From IMG/VR virus record IMGVR_UViG_3300028829_000677, positions 1 through 28,378 of that record: DNA of 28,378 bases; one strand, written 5' to 3'. The translations under genes and the position numbers were made by a program. This DNA is from a virus. Positions within the stretch are counted from its first letter, which is position 1, and the number at the start of each line of letters is the position of its first letter. Below, in pieces: positions 1 through 8,800 of the stretch. The notes under the pieces are model-generated. The model made no database searches. It worked only from the letters and a program-made list of their open reading frames with translations, and was not told the DNA's origin.

Positions 1-90
1 GCTGCTAAAAAGAAAATGGGTATGAAGAGTAAACGTACTTATATGAAAGGTACTGTTAACATCCCTAAATCTAGAGCGCGTAAGAAATGA
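1..90 (+). CDS. Partial small basic protein (C-terminal end only)
   Basis: An open frame runs from the window edge to a TGA at 88-90, giving a 29-residue C-terminal fragment very rich in Lys and Arg, ending in SRARKK. The true start lies outside the window. Its stop overlaps the start of the next gene (ATGA at 87-90), which indicates translational coupling in one operon. The composition resembles the basic proteins that follow (94-aa protein and the repetitive protein at 1726), so a nucleic-acid-binding or virion DNA-associated role is possible, but nothing shows it. It is too short to assign to a family. Confidence 0.6.
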   Translation, partial: AAKKKMGMKSKRTYMKGTVNIPKSRARKK

Positions 91-371
91 AAAAGAAAGA
101 CCCTCGTCTAGAGAGGGCTGGGGTCTCTAGTTTTAATAAACCTAAGAGAACCCCCGGCCACCCTACTAAGAGTCATATTGTTGTGGCTAAAGAAGGGGAT
201 AAAGTTAAGACTATCCGGTTTGGTTCTCAGGGTGCTAAAGGTTCCCCTAAGAAGGCTAATGAATCGGAAGCTTATAAGAAACGCCGTCTAGCATGGAAAG
301 CACGACATGCTACTAACATTGCTAAAGGCAAGATGTCAGCAGCTTGGTGGGCTAATAAAGTTAAATGGTAA
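87..371 (+). CDS. Small basic conserved phage protein next to terminase
   Basis: A 94-residue, strongly basic protein. It begins MKKKDPRLERAG, has a FNKPKRTPGHPTKSH stretch, and ends with KARHATNIAKGKMSAAWWANKVKW-type sequence. From memory, near-identical small proteins (LERAGVxGFNKPKRTP, KARHxKNIxKGKMSxAxWANKVKW) sit beside terminase genes in many marine phages; I think they form a DUF6321-type family, function unknown. The ATG at 87 overlaps the upstream stop as ATGA, and the large terminase starts 6 bases after its TAA. Its position suggests a packaging or DNA-binding accessory role, which is inference. It could be a small-terminase analogue, but it is short for one and has no obvious HTH. 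Confidence 0.8.
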   Translation: MKKKDPRLERAGVSSFNKPKRTPGHPTKSHIVVAKEGDKVKTIRFGSQGAKGSPKKANESEAYKKRRLAWKARHATNIAKGKMSAAWWANKVKW

Positions 372-377
372 TGTATT

Positions 378-1709
378 ATGGAAATCGAACTACATCCCGG
401 ACAAAGTGAAGTTATTAAAGACCTTTTTATAGATCAATCAGTAAGATATCCTGTTGTTAATGCTAGTCGAGGCTTCGGTAAGTCTTATTTAGCGGCTACT
501 GCTGCTATGTTAGCTGTACAAGAACTAATGGATATGCCAGCTGATGTTCCTAATAAGAACGTTGCTCTTATTGCACCAACTTACGGACAGGCAGTTGATA
601 TCTATTTTCCACTGATTGCTTGGCAGTTAGGTATGGAAGAATACGCTGATAAGTCTTCTAAGGCTTCAGGAACTTTCTGGTTTCCTAATAACGTTCAGCT
701 TAGGCTATGGTCTTACGAGGCATCTGAGAGGATGCGTGGTAGTGGTCAGTACTTTGTTATACTTGACGAGGTGACCTCTTGGAAGGGCGCTGGTATGAAC
801 TTTAAGGAGTCTTGGGAGTCAATTATTCAGCCTTGTATTACTACTCGTTGGTCTGACAGTATGTCTAATAAGTTTAATGCTCCCGCCCCCGGTAGAGCTT
901 TAATCATCAGCACCCCTAAAGGCTATGACTACTTCTATGAGCTATGGAATAGACAAGACACAGATAGTCAATGGAAAGGCTATCACTATACCTATAAAGA
1001 CTCTCCTTATGTTGATGATGCTGAAATCGAAAGAGTTAAACAAACACTAGACCCATTGAAGTTCTCACGAGAGTATGAGGCTTCCTTTGAGGACTCTGGT
1101 AATAATGTATTCTATATGTTTGACCGTAAGAAGCATATAGATAAAACCCTTCCCTACTTTGAGGAAGGAGAAGATGTACACTGTGCTATCGACTTTAACG
1201 TTGGCATCCAAGCGACTACCCTATTCGCAGTTAGAGGTGGTCAAATGCACATCTTAGACGAGATGATAGGTCATCCTGATACCGAATCTTTAGCTATGGC
1301 TATTAAAGCTAAGTTCCCCGGTCATCGTATCAGAGCCTATCCAGACCCTGCAGGTAAGGCTCGTAAGACCTCCGCCGCAGTAGGCGTCACCGACTTCTCT
1401 ATTCTACAATCAGCAGGTCTTGGGATTCTAGCTAGGCCCAAGGCTCCACCTATTGTAGACTCTGTAAACGCTGTAAACAGAAAGTTAGAGAATGCTCATG
1501 GGACTATAGACATACTAGTTCACCCTAAGTGTACTAATGTAATCCAATCCCTAGAACGTACCGTGTGGGTCGATAACAACCCTAACACTGCAACTATCTG
1601 CAAAAAAGAAGGTGTAGAACACTTCTCAGATGGAATCCGGTACGCAGTAGAGTACCTATGGCCACTAAGGGCCGGTACTAAGACAACAACAAGAGGCTTC
1701 GGCTTCTAA
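378..1709 (+). CDS. terL: Terminase large subunit (DNA packaging motor)
   Basis: A 443-residue ATPase-nuclease that pumps DNA into the prohead and cuts the concatemer. The ATPase domain shows a Walker A variant at residues 29-36 (ASRGFGKS), a Walker B ending VILDE with D130 and E131, and a coupling motif LIISTPKG at 175-182. The C-terminal RNase H-like nuclease domain shows the expected acidic residues: D272 in IDFNVG, D323 in YPDPAG and D418 in HFSDGIRYA. Length fits the family. The ribosome site upstream is weak, so translation is probably coupled to the preceding gene, which ends 6 bases earlier. It would dock on the portal encoded at 18581. No small terminase is recognisable in this window. 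Confidence 0.96.
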   Translation: MEIELHPGQSEVIKDLFIDQSVRYPVVNASRGFGKSYLAATAAMLAVQELMDMPADVPNKNVALIAPTYGQAVDIYFPLIAWQLGMEEYADKSSKASGTFWFPNNVQLRLWSYEASERMRGSGQYFVILDEVTSWKGAGMNFKESWESIIQPCITTRWSDSMSNKFNAPAPGRALIISTPKGYDYFYELWNRQDTDSQWKGYHYTYKDSPYVDDAEIERVKQTLDPLKFSREYEASFEDSGNNVFYMFDRKKHIDKTLPYFEEGEDVHCAIDFNVGIQATTLFAVRGGQMHILDEMIGHPDTESLAMAIKAKFPGHRIRAYPDPAGKARKTSAAVGVTDFSILQSAGLGILARPKAPPIVDSVNAVNRKLENAHGTIDILVHPKCTNVIQSLERTVWVDNNPNTATICKKEGVEHFSDGIRYAVEYLWPLRAGTKTTTRGFGF

Positions 1710-1725
1710 TCAAAAGGACAAAATT

Positions 1726-2862
1726 ATGTCAATCTCCTCATATATGAAAGCTGCTAGAGACGCCTACTCACAGGCTTCTGATGCTGCTTCTAGTGCATAC
1801 ACAAAGGCTTCTGGTATGGCCTCTGATGTAGCTAGTAGTATTCGCAATACTATCACAGGTACTGCTGCTAACGCCTTATCTCGTGCTCGTCAGGGTACAG
1901 GTGCTACTAAAGGGCGTACTGTTCGTACAAGGTCTCGCGGCCTTACTAATGAGAACCGTGTTCGTAAAGCTGTTACAGGTGCTGTTAACAAGGCTCGTAA
2001 AGCTGCTGCTAACGCCTCATCCCGTGCTCGTCAGGGTACAGGTGCTACTAAAGGGCGTACTGTCCGCACAAGGTCTCGTGGTCTTACTAATGAGAACCGT
2101 GTTCGTAAAGCCGCTTCAAGTGCTCGTAAGGCTGTTACAGGTGCCGCTTCAAGTGCTCGTAAAGCTGCTGCTAACGCCACATCTCGCGCTCGTCAAGGCA
2201 CAGGCAAGACCCAAGGACGTACTGTTCGTACAAGGTCTCGTGGTCTTACTAATGAGAACCGTGTTCGTAATGCTGCTTCAGGTGCTGTTAACAAGGCTCG
2301 TGGTGCCGCTTCAAGTGCTCGTAAGGCTGTTACAGGTGCTGCTTCAAGTGCTCGTAAGGCTGTTACAGGTGCTGCTTCAAGTGCTCGTGGTGCTGCTAAC
2401 AAGGCTAAATCAGCAGCAATCCGGACAGCAGGGGCCAACACAAGCGGACGAGTTCGTACAGCCCTAGTAAACGCAACTATGGCTAAAGGTACTTCTACAC
2501 GTAAGCCTAAGAGTGCTGCTGGCAAGTCAACAGTTAATCTCATGGGTAAAGGCAATACTGCCCGTAAAGTTAAAACTGCTGCTGGTAAGACAACAGCTAA
2601 TCTCATGGCTAAAGGTACTTCTACACGTAAGCCTAAGAGTGCTGCTGGCAAGTCTACAATGGGTATCAAGCGGAATACCGCTGGTCAACGGCGTTCTAAG
2701 TTCCTCAACCCCGGTGGTAAACCTTCTAGCCGTATCGGTAAAGCCCTAGACACTGGTAAAGTTGGTCGCGGTAAACAGATGTCTGCTAAACAGAAAATTG
2801 CTCTTAAGAAGGCGCAACAGGCTTCTGCAAAGAAACGTAGAGGTAAACGTATTGATCGTTAA
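1726..2862 (+). CDS. Highly repetitive Lys/Arg/Ala-rich basic protein (histone H1-like composition)
   Basis: A 378-residue protein built of two repeat families. The first is a 31-residue unit at residues 52-82, 99-129 and 153-183, beginning SRARQGTG and ending GLTNENRVRxA, separated by SSARKAVTGA-type spacers. The second is a 21-residue unit at 252-272, 273-293 and 294-314 with core KGTSTRKPKSAAGKST. A basic tail follows, ending KKRRGKRIDR. It is almost devoid of aromatic and acidic residues, so it is probably disordered or weakly helical and binds nucleic acid, like histone H1 or bacterial Hc1/AlgP-type tails. A good Shine-Dalgarno (AAAGGAC) precedes the ATG. I do not recognise a family. Its place between terminase and PhoH suggests a packaged or DNA-condensing protein, which is inference. 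Confidence 0.85.
   Translation: MSISSYMKAARDAYSQASDAASSAYTKASGMASDVASSIRNTITGTAANALSRARQGTGATKGRTVRTRSRGLTNENRVRKAVTGAVNKARKAAANASSRARQGTGATKGRTVRTRSRGLTNENRVRKAASSARKAVTGAASSARKAAANATSRARQGTGKTQGRTVRTRSRGLTNENRVRNAASGAVNKARGAASSARKAVTGAASSARKAVTGAASSARGAANKAKSAAIRTAGANTSGRVRTALVNATMAKGTSTRKPKSAAGKSTVNLMGKGNTARKVKTAAGKTTANLMAKGTSTRKPKSAAGKSTMGIKRNTAGQRRSKFLNPGGKPSSRIGKALDTGKVGRGKQMSAKQKIALKKAQQASAKKRRGKRIDR
1879..2274 (+). repeat. Three 93-bp coding repeats in the basic protein
   Basis: Units at 1879-1971, 2020-2112 and 2182-2274 are nearly identical in DNA as well as protein; for example, they share the stretch encoding RTRSRGLTNENR. They are separated by shorter repeats encoding SSARKAVTGA. 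The high nucleotide identity points to recent expansion or ongoing gene conversion. Confidence 0.9.
2479..2667 (+). repeat. Three tandem 63-bp coding repeats in the basic protein
   Basis: Adjacent 21-codon units lie at 2479-2541, 2542-2604 and 2605-2667. The first and third are almost identical (MAKGTSTRKPKSAAGKST) and the middle one has diverged (MGKGNTARKVKTAAGKTT). The repeat is exactly in frame with the codons. Confidence 0.9.
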
Positions 2863-2882
2863 TCTACATTAAAGCATTGGTG

Positions 2883-2920
2883 GTTGGCTTTAAACTAACC
2901 ACACCTTATTATTTTTATAA
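2883..2920 (+). terminator. Weak hairpin between the repetitive protein and PhoH genes
   Basis: GTGGTT and AACCAC form a short stem with an 11-base loop, followed by a T-rich stretch (TTATTATTTTTAT). This is the right shape for a rho-independent terminator or attenuator, but the stem is short. The rest of the gap holds the PhoH ribosome site (AAGGA). Confidence 0.35.
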
Positions 2921-2937
2921 AAACAAGGACTATACAC

Positions 2938-3648
2938 ATGGCCCGAAAGAACAAAAAATCTCGTTATCAAGAAAGAAATGAACATAACTATGGAGGAAAT
3001 GTTTATACACTATCGCGATTTAATGTGATTCCCAAGAATACTAAACAGGATCGACTTATACAATCGATTAAGGAGTATCCTGTGACGGTTACTATTGGGT
3101 GCGCTGGTACAGGTAAGACTTATTGTTCTGCCGGTACAGTAGCGCAGCTGTTCTTAAAAGGCCAATACACTAATATCGTATTAACTCGTGCTAACGTCCC
3201 TACAGGTAAGTCGCTAGGTCACTTCCCCGGTACTATTCAGGAGAAGATGACACCTTGGCTGACACCTATGCTAGAAGTACTGTCTAAAGCCTTTGGTAAA
3301 GGCAAGTATCAGTATATGCTCTCTAAGGGTGATATTGAGATTCAACCTATTGAAACTATTCGTGGTCGCTCTTATGAGGACTCTTTAGTTCTTGTAGATG
3401 AGGCACAGAACCTATGTATGGATGAGATTAAGGCCATTACAACACGACTAGGTGAGAACTCTAAGCTAGTGCTTATGGGTGACCCTGCACAGTCTGATGT
3501 TAAAGATGGTCGTGACTTAACTACCTTCTGTAAGATGGCCGAGAAGAACGGTCTAGATATTCCTGTCATCCGCTTTGGTGTGGATGATATTGTTCGTAGT
3601 GACATTGTGGCTGACTTGGTCAAAATGTTTATCAAAGAAAACCTATAA
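2938..3648 (+). CDS. phoH: PhoH-like P-loop ATPase
   Basis: A 236-residue P-loop NTPase of the PhoH family. Walker A is at residues 54-61 (GCAGTGKT), Walker B at 151-155 (VLVDE) followed by AQN, and the family motif MGDPAQSD is at 180-187. PhoH proteins are predicted RNA/DNA-dependent ATPases related to superfamily 1 helicases. Phage copies are very common in marine phages and their role is unsettled; a link to phosphate stress is often proposed but unproven. The start is supported by an AAGGA site about 10 bases upstream. It sits just after the terminase region, away from any replication genes visible here. Confidence 0.93.
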   Translation: MARKNKKSRYQERNEHNYGGNVYTLSRFNVIPKNTKQDRLIQSIKEYPVTVTIGCAGTGKTYCSAGTVAQLFLKGQYTNIVLTRANVPTGKSLGHFPGTIQEKMTPWLTPMLEVLSKAFGKGKYQYMLSKGDIEIQPIETIRGRSYEDSLVLVDEAQNLCMDEIKAITTRLGENSKLVLMGDPAQSDVKDGRDLTTFCKMAEKNGLDIPVIRFGVDDIVRSDIVADLVKMFIKENL

Positions 3649-3690
3649 GTAGGCCAGAATGGCTAACTATGTAACTAAATTTAACTAACG

Positions 3691-3744
3691 GTGACCTCTT
3701 CGGGGGTCATCAACAACCCTCAGAATCCCCAATCGCGATTCGGG
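3691..3744. promoter_or_regulatory. Hairpin plus near-perfect palindrome upstream of 3760 gene
   Basis: The 111-base gap after phoH holds a small hairpin at about 3691-3709 (TGACC...GGTCA). It also holds an 18-bp near-palindrome at 3727-3744, CCCCAATCG/CGATTCGGG with one mismatched pair and a perfect AATCGCGATT centre. These could be a transcript end and an operator or promoter element for the fibre block. No strong -35/-10 pair stands out. Confidence 0.4.
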
Positions 3745-3759
3745 AAAAGGATTTATTTT

Positions 3760-4203
3760 ATGGCACGTTCAAAAATTACAAGCACATCAAAAGATATTAT
3801 CACAGATGATGGAGCTATACTCGTTTCTGTGGTACATGGGGAACAAACACGACTATCTTTAACAATCGGTTGGATTACCAACCTATCTGGCTACTCGATT
3901 ACATGTAAAGTAGTTGAAGGTGATAACCTACAAGGTTCTGGCAGTATCCCCTCTACAGCGTCTGATTCTCCTGTTATTACTACCCTCCCTATTATTGACG
4001 TGGACCCTACTGACAATGTTTTTGAGGTGGTTATTCCCGAAACTCTTATTGATTCTTGGGATACGAGTCCGGAAATTGGCAAACCTATCTACGGCTTCGT
4101 TGGCCTTGAGATTAAGGATGTAGGCGTAGGCAACGCCCAACAAATTTGGAAGCCTATGCGTGGGCTTATTCAGGTTCTTTATTCTGCAACTGAGGTAAGC
4201 TAA
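3760..4203 (+). CDS. Small beta-rich virion protein, start of the fibre block
   Basis: A 147-residue protein starting MARSKITSTSKD. I chose ATG 3760 over an in-frame GTG at 3691 because an AAAAGG ribosome site lies about 9 bases upstream of the ATG, and the extra N-terminus would run through the palindrome. The sequence is rich in Val, Ile, Thr and Ser with alternating beta-strand patterns, and has no signal peptide or membrane segment. It ends GLIQVLYSATEVS. It is one base short of the next fibre gene. Its composition suggests a baseplate or fibre-attachment beta-sandwich (BppU N-terminal-like), but this is only a guess. Confidence 0.75.
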   Translation: MARSKITSTSKDIITDDGAILVSVVHGEQTRLSLTIGWITNLSGYSITCKVVEGDNLQGSGSIPSTASDSPVITTLPIIDVDPTDNVFEVVIPETLIDSWDTSPEIGKPIYGFVGLEIKDVGVGNAQQIWKPMRGLIQVLYSATEVS

Positions 4204-4204
4204 A

Positions 4205-5764
4205 ATGCCTAATTACACAGTTTCAGTTAGCAACAACGAATACACCTTAAATACAACATCACAGGCAATAAACCTAAGCTTGGCCAGAACAGGCGGTCAG
4301 GGTTCCAAAGGGGACTCTATTACTGATGCTTATCTTGATGGCAATAATGACTTTATTGTTGAAATATCAAATTCAGCCGGGGTAGTTGTTCAAACATTAA
4401 ACATTGGCGGCGGAACTATTGCGGGTAATCTTGCTGCTTTTGATACTATTTATTTAGGTGCTAAAGCCTCTGAACCCACTACAGACAATAGTGGAGATAG
4501 CCTTGTTGATGGTGCCTTGTTCTTCAATACAACAACAAATGAAATTGGTGTATTCGACTTAGGTGCTTCTACTTGGGAATACCCTACTTTGGAGGCAACT
4601 ACCAGTGCAACTAATGCTTCTGCTTCTGCGGCCTTAGCTACTACAAAAGCTTCGGACTCTGCCACCTCTGCCACTGACGCAGCTAGTTCTGCCTCTGCGG
4701 CTTTCACTTCAGCGACCAACGCTGCAACCTCAGAAACCAACGCATCGGCTCACGAGGCTCAAGCTTCTTCTCAGGCAGCAAGCGCAGCAACGTCTCTAGC
4801 AAGCGTTCAAACACTCTTTGATAACTTTTATAGTGATTTCTCCGCATCAGACCCTATCTTAACCATTCACGATGCTAACACCTCAACCCCTGCTGGCGAT
4901 GCAGGTCTTGAAGTATACCGTGGTGGTACAGAGGAATCCCAGCGTCTAATCTGGAACGAAACAGATGACAAGTGGGAATTCAAAGACACTGCTGGTACTC
5001 CTAACTATGCGACAGTTAAAGCTGCTGCTTTTGAAGGTCCACTTTCTGGTACTATCACCGGTGATGTTACTGGTGATGTTTATGCTAATAACGGTACATC
5101 TAAAGTTCTAGAGAATGGTACTGACGGCACAGATGCTACCTTTACAGGTGATGTTACAGGTCAGGTTTCTGACATCAGCAACCATAGCACAACAAACTTA
5201 TCTGAAGGTACTAACCTATACCATACAGATGCGCGCGCTCGTGCTGCTGTTAGTGTTACTGATGCAGGTGGCGACGGCTCACTAAGCTATAACTCAGGTA
5301 CTGGCGTTGTAACATATACAGGGCCGAGTGCTGCTGAAGTACGTGCTCATATTACTGCGGGTACCGGTGTTAGCATTTCTAGCGGTCAAGTATCTATTGG
5401 TCAGGCCGTTGCTACATCTGATGACGTAACCTTCAATAAAGTTACTACAAGTCTCATTGAAGGTGGTTCTGTTCTTACTATTGACCCTGCTACTACAGGT
5501 GACGCAACAGGCGAAGTTATCATTGCTGGCTCCCTTACTGTTCAGGGTACAACAACTTCAATCAACTCAAATGAAGTTAACATTGGTGACTCAATTATCC
5601 TACTAAACAGCGATGAAACAGGTACACCTTCTCAGAACGGCGGTATCGAAATTGAACGCGGTACTGCGGCTAATAAGTCCTTCCTTTGGAACGAGGCAGC
5701 TGCTGCCTGGGATTTAAGTAACGAAGAACTACAAAATGTTACCCTTGATGGTGGCACTTACTAA
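4205..5764 (+). CDS. Tail fibre protein with Ala/Ser-rich coiled stalk
   Basis: A 519-residue fibre protein. The N-terminus (residues 1-80) looks like an attachment domain with a GGQGSKGDS collagen-like turn. Residues about 130-200 are an Ala/Ser/Thr-rich heptad-like stalk. Residues about 270-350 hold repeated GDVTG motifs and a NLYHTDARARAAVSV segment. The C-terminus carries the LTVQGTTTSINS ... NIGDSIILLNSDETGTPSQNG module that, from memory, recurs in marine phage fibres. No enzymatic motif is visible. It starts one base after the stop of the previous gene. It probably trimerises on the tail tip or baseplate. Confidence 0.85.
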   Translation: MPNYTVSVSNNEYTLNTTSQAINLSLARTGGQGSKGDSITDAYLDGNNDFIVEISNSAGVVVQTLNIGGGTIAGNLAAFDTIYLGAKASEPTTDNSGDSLVDGALFFNTTTNEIGVFDLGASTWEYPTLEATTSATNASASAALATTKASDSATSATDAASSASAAFTSATNAATSETNASAHEAQASSQAASAATSLASVQTLFDNFYSDFSASDPILTIHDANTSTPAGDAGLEVYRGGTEESQRLIWNETDDKWEFKDTAGTPNYATVKAAAFEGPLSGTITGDVTGDVYANNGTSKVLENGTDGTDATFTGDVTGQVSDISNHSTTNLSEGTNLYHTDARARAAVSVTDAGGDGSLSYNSGTGVVTYTGPSAAEVRAHITAGTGVSISSGQVSIGQAVATSDDVTFNKVTTSLIEGGSVLTIDPATTGDATGEVIIAGSLTVQGTTTSINSNEVNIGDSIILLNSDETGTPSQNGGIEIERGTAANKSFLWNEAAAAWDLSNEELQNVTLDGGTY

Positions 5765-5774
5765 GTAAACTTTT

Positions 5775-5798
5775 AGGGGAGGGTTTCGGCCCTCCTCT
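5775..5798 (+). terminator. Strong hairpin after the 519-aa fibre gene
   Basis: AGGGGAGGG and CCCTCCTCT form a 9-bp stem (one G-T pair) with a TTTCGG loop, 10 bases after the stop codon. There is no proper T-tract downstream (ATTAAGG), so it could be an intrinsic terminator of reduced strength or an mRNA end-protecting hairpin. Confidence 0.6.
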
Positions 5799-5803
5799 AT
5801 TAA

Positions 5804-5828
5804 GGGTAATGTTCTATAACGTTTACCC
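5804..5828. promoter_or_regulatory. Imperfect inverted repeat before the 1187-aa fibre gene
   Basis: GGGTAATGTT-CTAT-AACGTTTACCC pairs over most of its length, with a small bulge. It lies between the fibre terminator and the start at 5853. It may be an operator or a leader hairpin. The sequence directly after it, ACCCCCTCAC (5825-5834), recurs at 18473-18482 upstream of the portal gene. Confidence 0.35.
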
Positions 5829-5852
5829 CCTCACACATAGGAAACTAGCCCA

Positions 5853-8800
5853 ATGGCAACTAAAATTATTCATAAGAAATCTTCTGTCGCTTCATCAGTG
5901 CCTTCTACCGGAGACCTAGAACCCGGTGAACTAGCTGTAAACCTAGCTGACCAGAAGATCTATTCAAAGACTACAGGTGGCGCTATTATTGAGATGGCAC
6001 CCTCAGGTGTCACAGAGTCCATCGTAGAGACCGCTAAGAACGTTTCAGGGGTTAGCCTAGCAATAGGTGCACCTGTATACCAGAGCGGCACCTCTGGCAA
6101 CGCTATGGAGGTTCAGGCGGCGCGTGCTGATACTTCCAGTAGTATGCCCGCAGTTGGTCTACTTAACTCTACCCTTGCGGATGAAGCTGAAGGTAGTATC
6201 ACTCTAGTCGGCTTACTTAAAGGTCTTAACACTACTTCTTATTCTGAAGGTGATACCTTATACATTGCTGCGACAGGTGGCTTAACAGCAACACCACCAA
6301 CAGGTGAATCAAACCTTATCCAGAACATTGGTAAGGTTGTTAAAGTACACGCCTCAAATGGCTCTATTATGGTTACTGGTGCTGGTCGTTCTAACGCTAC
6401 ACCTAACCTTGATAATGGTGCTTTCTTCCTTGGTAATGGTTCTAATCAGGCTGTTGCTACTGACTTTGACACGGCTGTTGAGGCTAACTCAAAGATTGCT
6501 GGTATTGAAGCTGGTGCTACTGCTGATCAGACTGCCTCAGAGATCCTAACAGCTATTAAGACAGTTGACGGCTCTGGATCTGGCCTAGACGCTGATACCT
6601 TAGATGGCATTGGTAGTAGCCTTTTTGTATATGGCACCAATTCAAACAAAACTACAAACGTATCCAATCTAAGCACTGCTTTACCTTCTGGTTTTTATGA
6701 TGCTAATAATGCAACGGGATCACCAGCATCGGGTTGGTATACTGTTTACAATGCTCGTCATAACAATATAGGAAACAACTACGGATCGCAGATTGCTTGT
6801 TCGTTCCATGATACGCAAAACTTCTATGTGCGAAACATCTCCAATAATTCATATGGCGCATGGGCCAAAATTTGGAACAGTAGCAATGACGGCTCTGGAT
6901 CTGGCTTAGATGCTGATACCTTAGATAGCATTCAGGCCACTAGCTTCTTACGCAGCGATGCTAATGATAGCTTCAGCGGAACAATTACAAACAGTGGTAC
7001 ATTTGTTTCGTCTCACAACTCAAGCACCCCGTCTACAAATTTAAGGCTTGGTAGAGACGGTAGTCAGTATTACACTTTCCACGGCTCAGCTTCTGGAAAC
7101 TTTTTAACTAGTGTATCTCAAACTAGTAACCCAAAACCCGTCCTAAAATTTGGTTATTCAATAGACGGCGGCTCAACCCTCGCTAGCAACTACACTCTCA
7201 ATGGATCAAGTGGAACCATCTGGCATACTGGTAACGATGGTGCAGGCTCTGGCCTAGACGCTGACACTGTAGATGGTATTGAAGCAAGTGCTTTCCTTCA
7301 AACATCTGGCGGCACTATGACAGGTAACCTTTCTTTAGGTGATAACGATCAGATACTTCTTGGCGCTAGCAATGACCTAACCATCGAGCATAATGCCACC
7401 AACGGGATAATTGCCAACAATACCAATAACCTCTACTTAACTAACACGGTCCAGTCCGACGACGGCTCTGGCGGTATTGCGAATTACTTCGCTGCGGATG
7501 GCTCTACTGGTGAGGCTATGTTGTATCACTACGGGTCTGAAAAGCTGAACACTAAAAGCACCGGCGTTGATATCACGGGCGACCTAACTGTAGACACCAC
7601 TACTCTACACGTTGACAGTACAAACAACCGCGTAGGCATTGGAACCAACGCCCCTGCCGTAGAATTGCATATTGACGGTAGCAACCCACAACTACGTTTT
7701 CAGGTGGTCGACGACACTCATAAAAGCCGAATTGAGTTCTGCGACGCCGCTGGCAATATTGATTCTCAAATTCAAGGCGGTGGTTCCCTTGGAAGCGAGA
7801 TTGATGTTTATGGGTCTTTTCATGTTAATTCTGGGTATAACATGTTGTTTGCTGACAACTCAGAACTTCGCTTTGGCAACAGCAACGACCTAATTATTGA
7901 ACATACCGGAAGTTTCGCCGACATCCGTAATGGCTCCGGCCACATGTACATACGCAACTTTGCGGACGACAGCGACGTTTATATCCAGTCTGACAACGGG
8001 TCAGGTGCCACTACAAATTACTTCGTTGCTGATGGCTCTACTGGCGAAGCAAAGCTGTACCATTACGGAAGTGCGAAGGTCACCACTCAGAGTGATGGCG
8101 CTCACATTTCTGGCGGACTTACGACCAACGACGAAGTTACAGCAAAAGTTGTCACCTACGCTCCTAGCCAAGATGCGCCGTACATGATCGCGGCTACTAC
8201 AAGCTACACAGGGGCAGCTACTAACGCTGGCACTTATGGCCTCCAGCACCGGTATAAATATGATTCCGGCGGGTCATCACGAATTACAGTGGATGGCACT
8301 ATAGGCGGCGTAGCTACGGAGCTTTGGGCATTGTACGGCACCGGTAACATGGATGTCTATGGTAGTCTGGATGTTGGAGGCAACGTCAACCTCGGTGACA
8401 ACGGCAGATTGCGGCTTGGATCGGGCAACGACCTAGACATCTATCACGATGGCGGAAACAGTTACATTGCTGAAACAGGAGCGGGTGCTTTAATATTTAG
8501 GTCTAACACCTATAGCTTTAGGAACAGTGCCAATACAGAACAGGTTATGCTGGCTTCAGAAAATGGTGCTGTTACTCTTTACCATGATAACTCAGCCAAG
8601 CTTGCTACTAGCAGCATTGGCGTAGATGTTACCGGTTCGCTCCATGCATCTAGTACCACTGACGCCTCTCTGTCCTCTACAGGTCATGCTTTCCAAGCAG
8701 GGTCTACTGCTGGCCTAAATCTAGCCATAGATACTAATGAGATCATAGCAAGGAACAACGGCGCTGCATCCCCTCTTTACCTAAACCTAGGGAGCGGAAC

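Noticed and set aside
1883-2669. Long frames on both strands inside the repetitive basic gene
   Set aside because: They are leucine/valine/alanine-rich by-products of the repeat's skewed codons, with no ribosome site and no plausible protein pattern.
3691-3759. GTG start that would extend the 3760 gene by 23 residues
   Set aside because: The extension crosses a hairpin and palindrome, has no good ribosome site, and a well-spaced AAAAGG precedes ATG 3760.
4450-4740. 96-codon minus-strand frame opposite the fibre stalk
   Set aside because: It is Ala/Val/Glu low-complexity antisense of the Ala/Ser-rich stalk, with no ribosome site.
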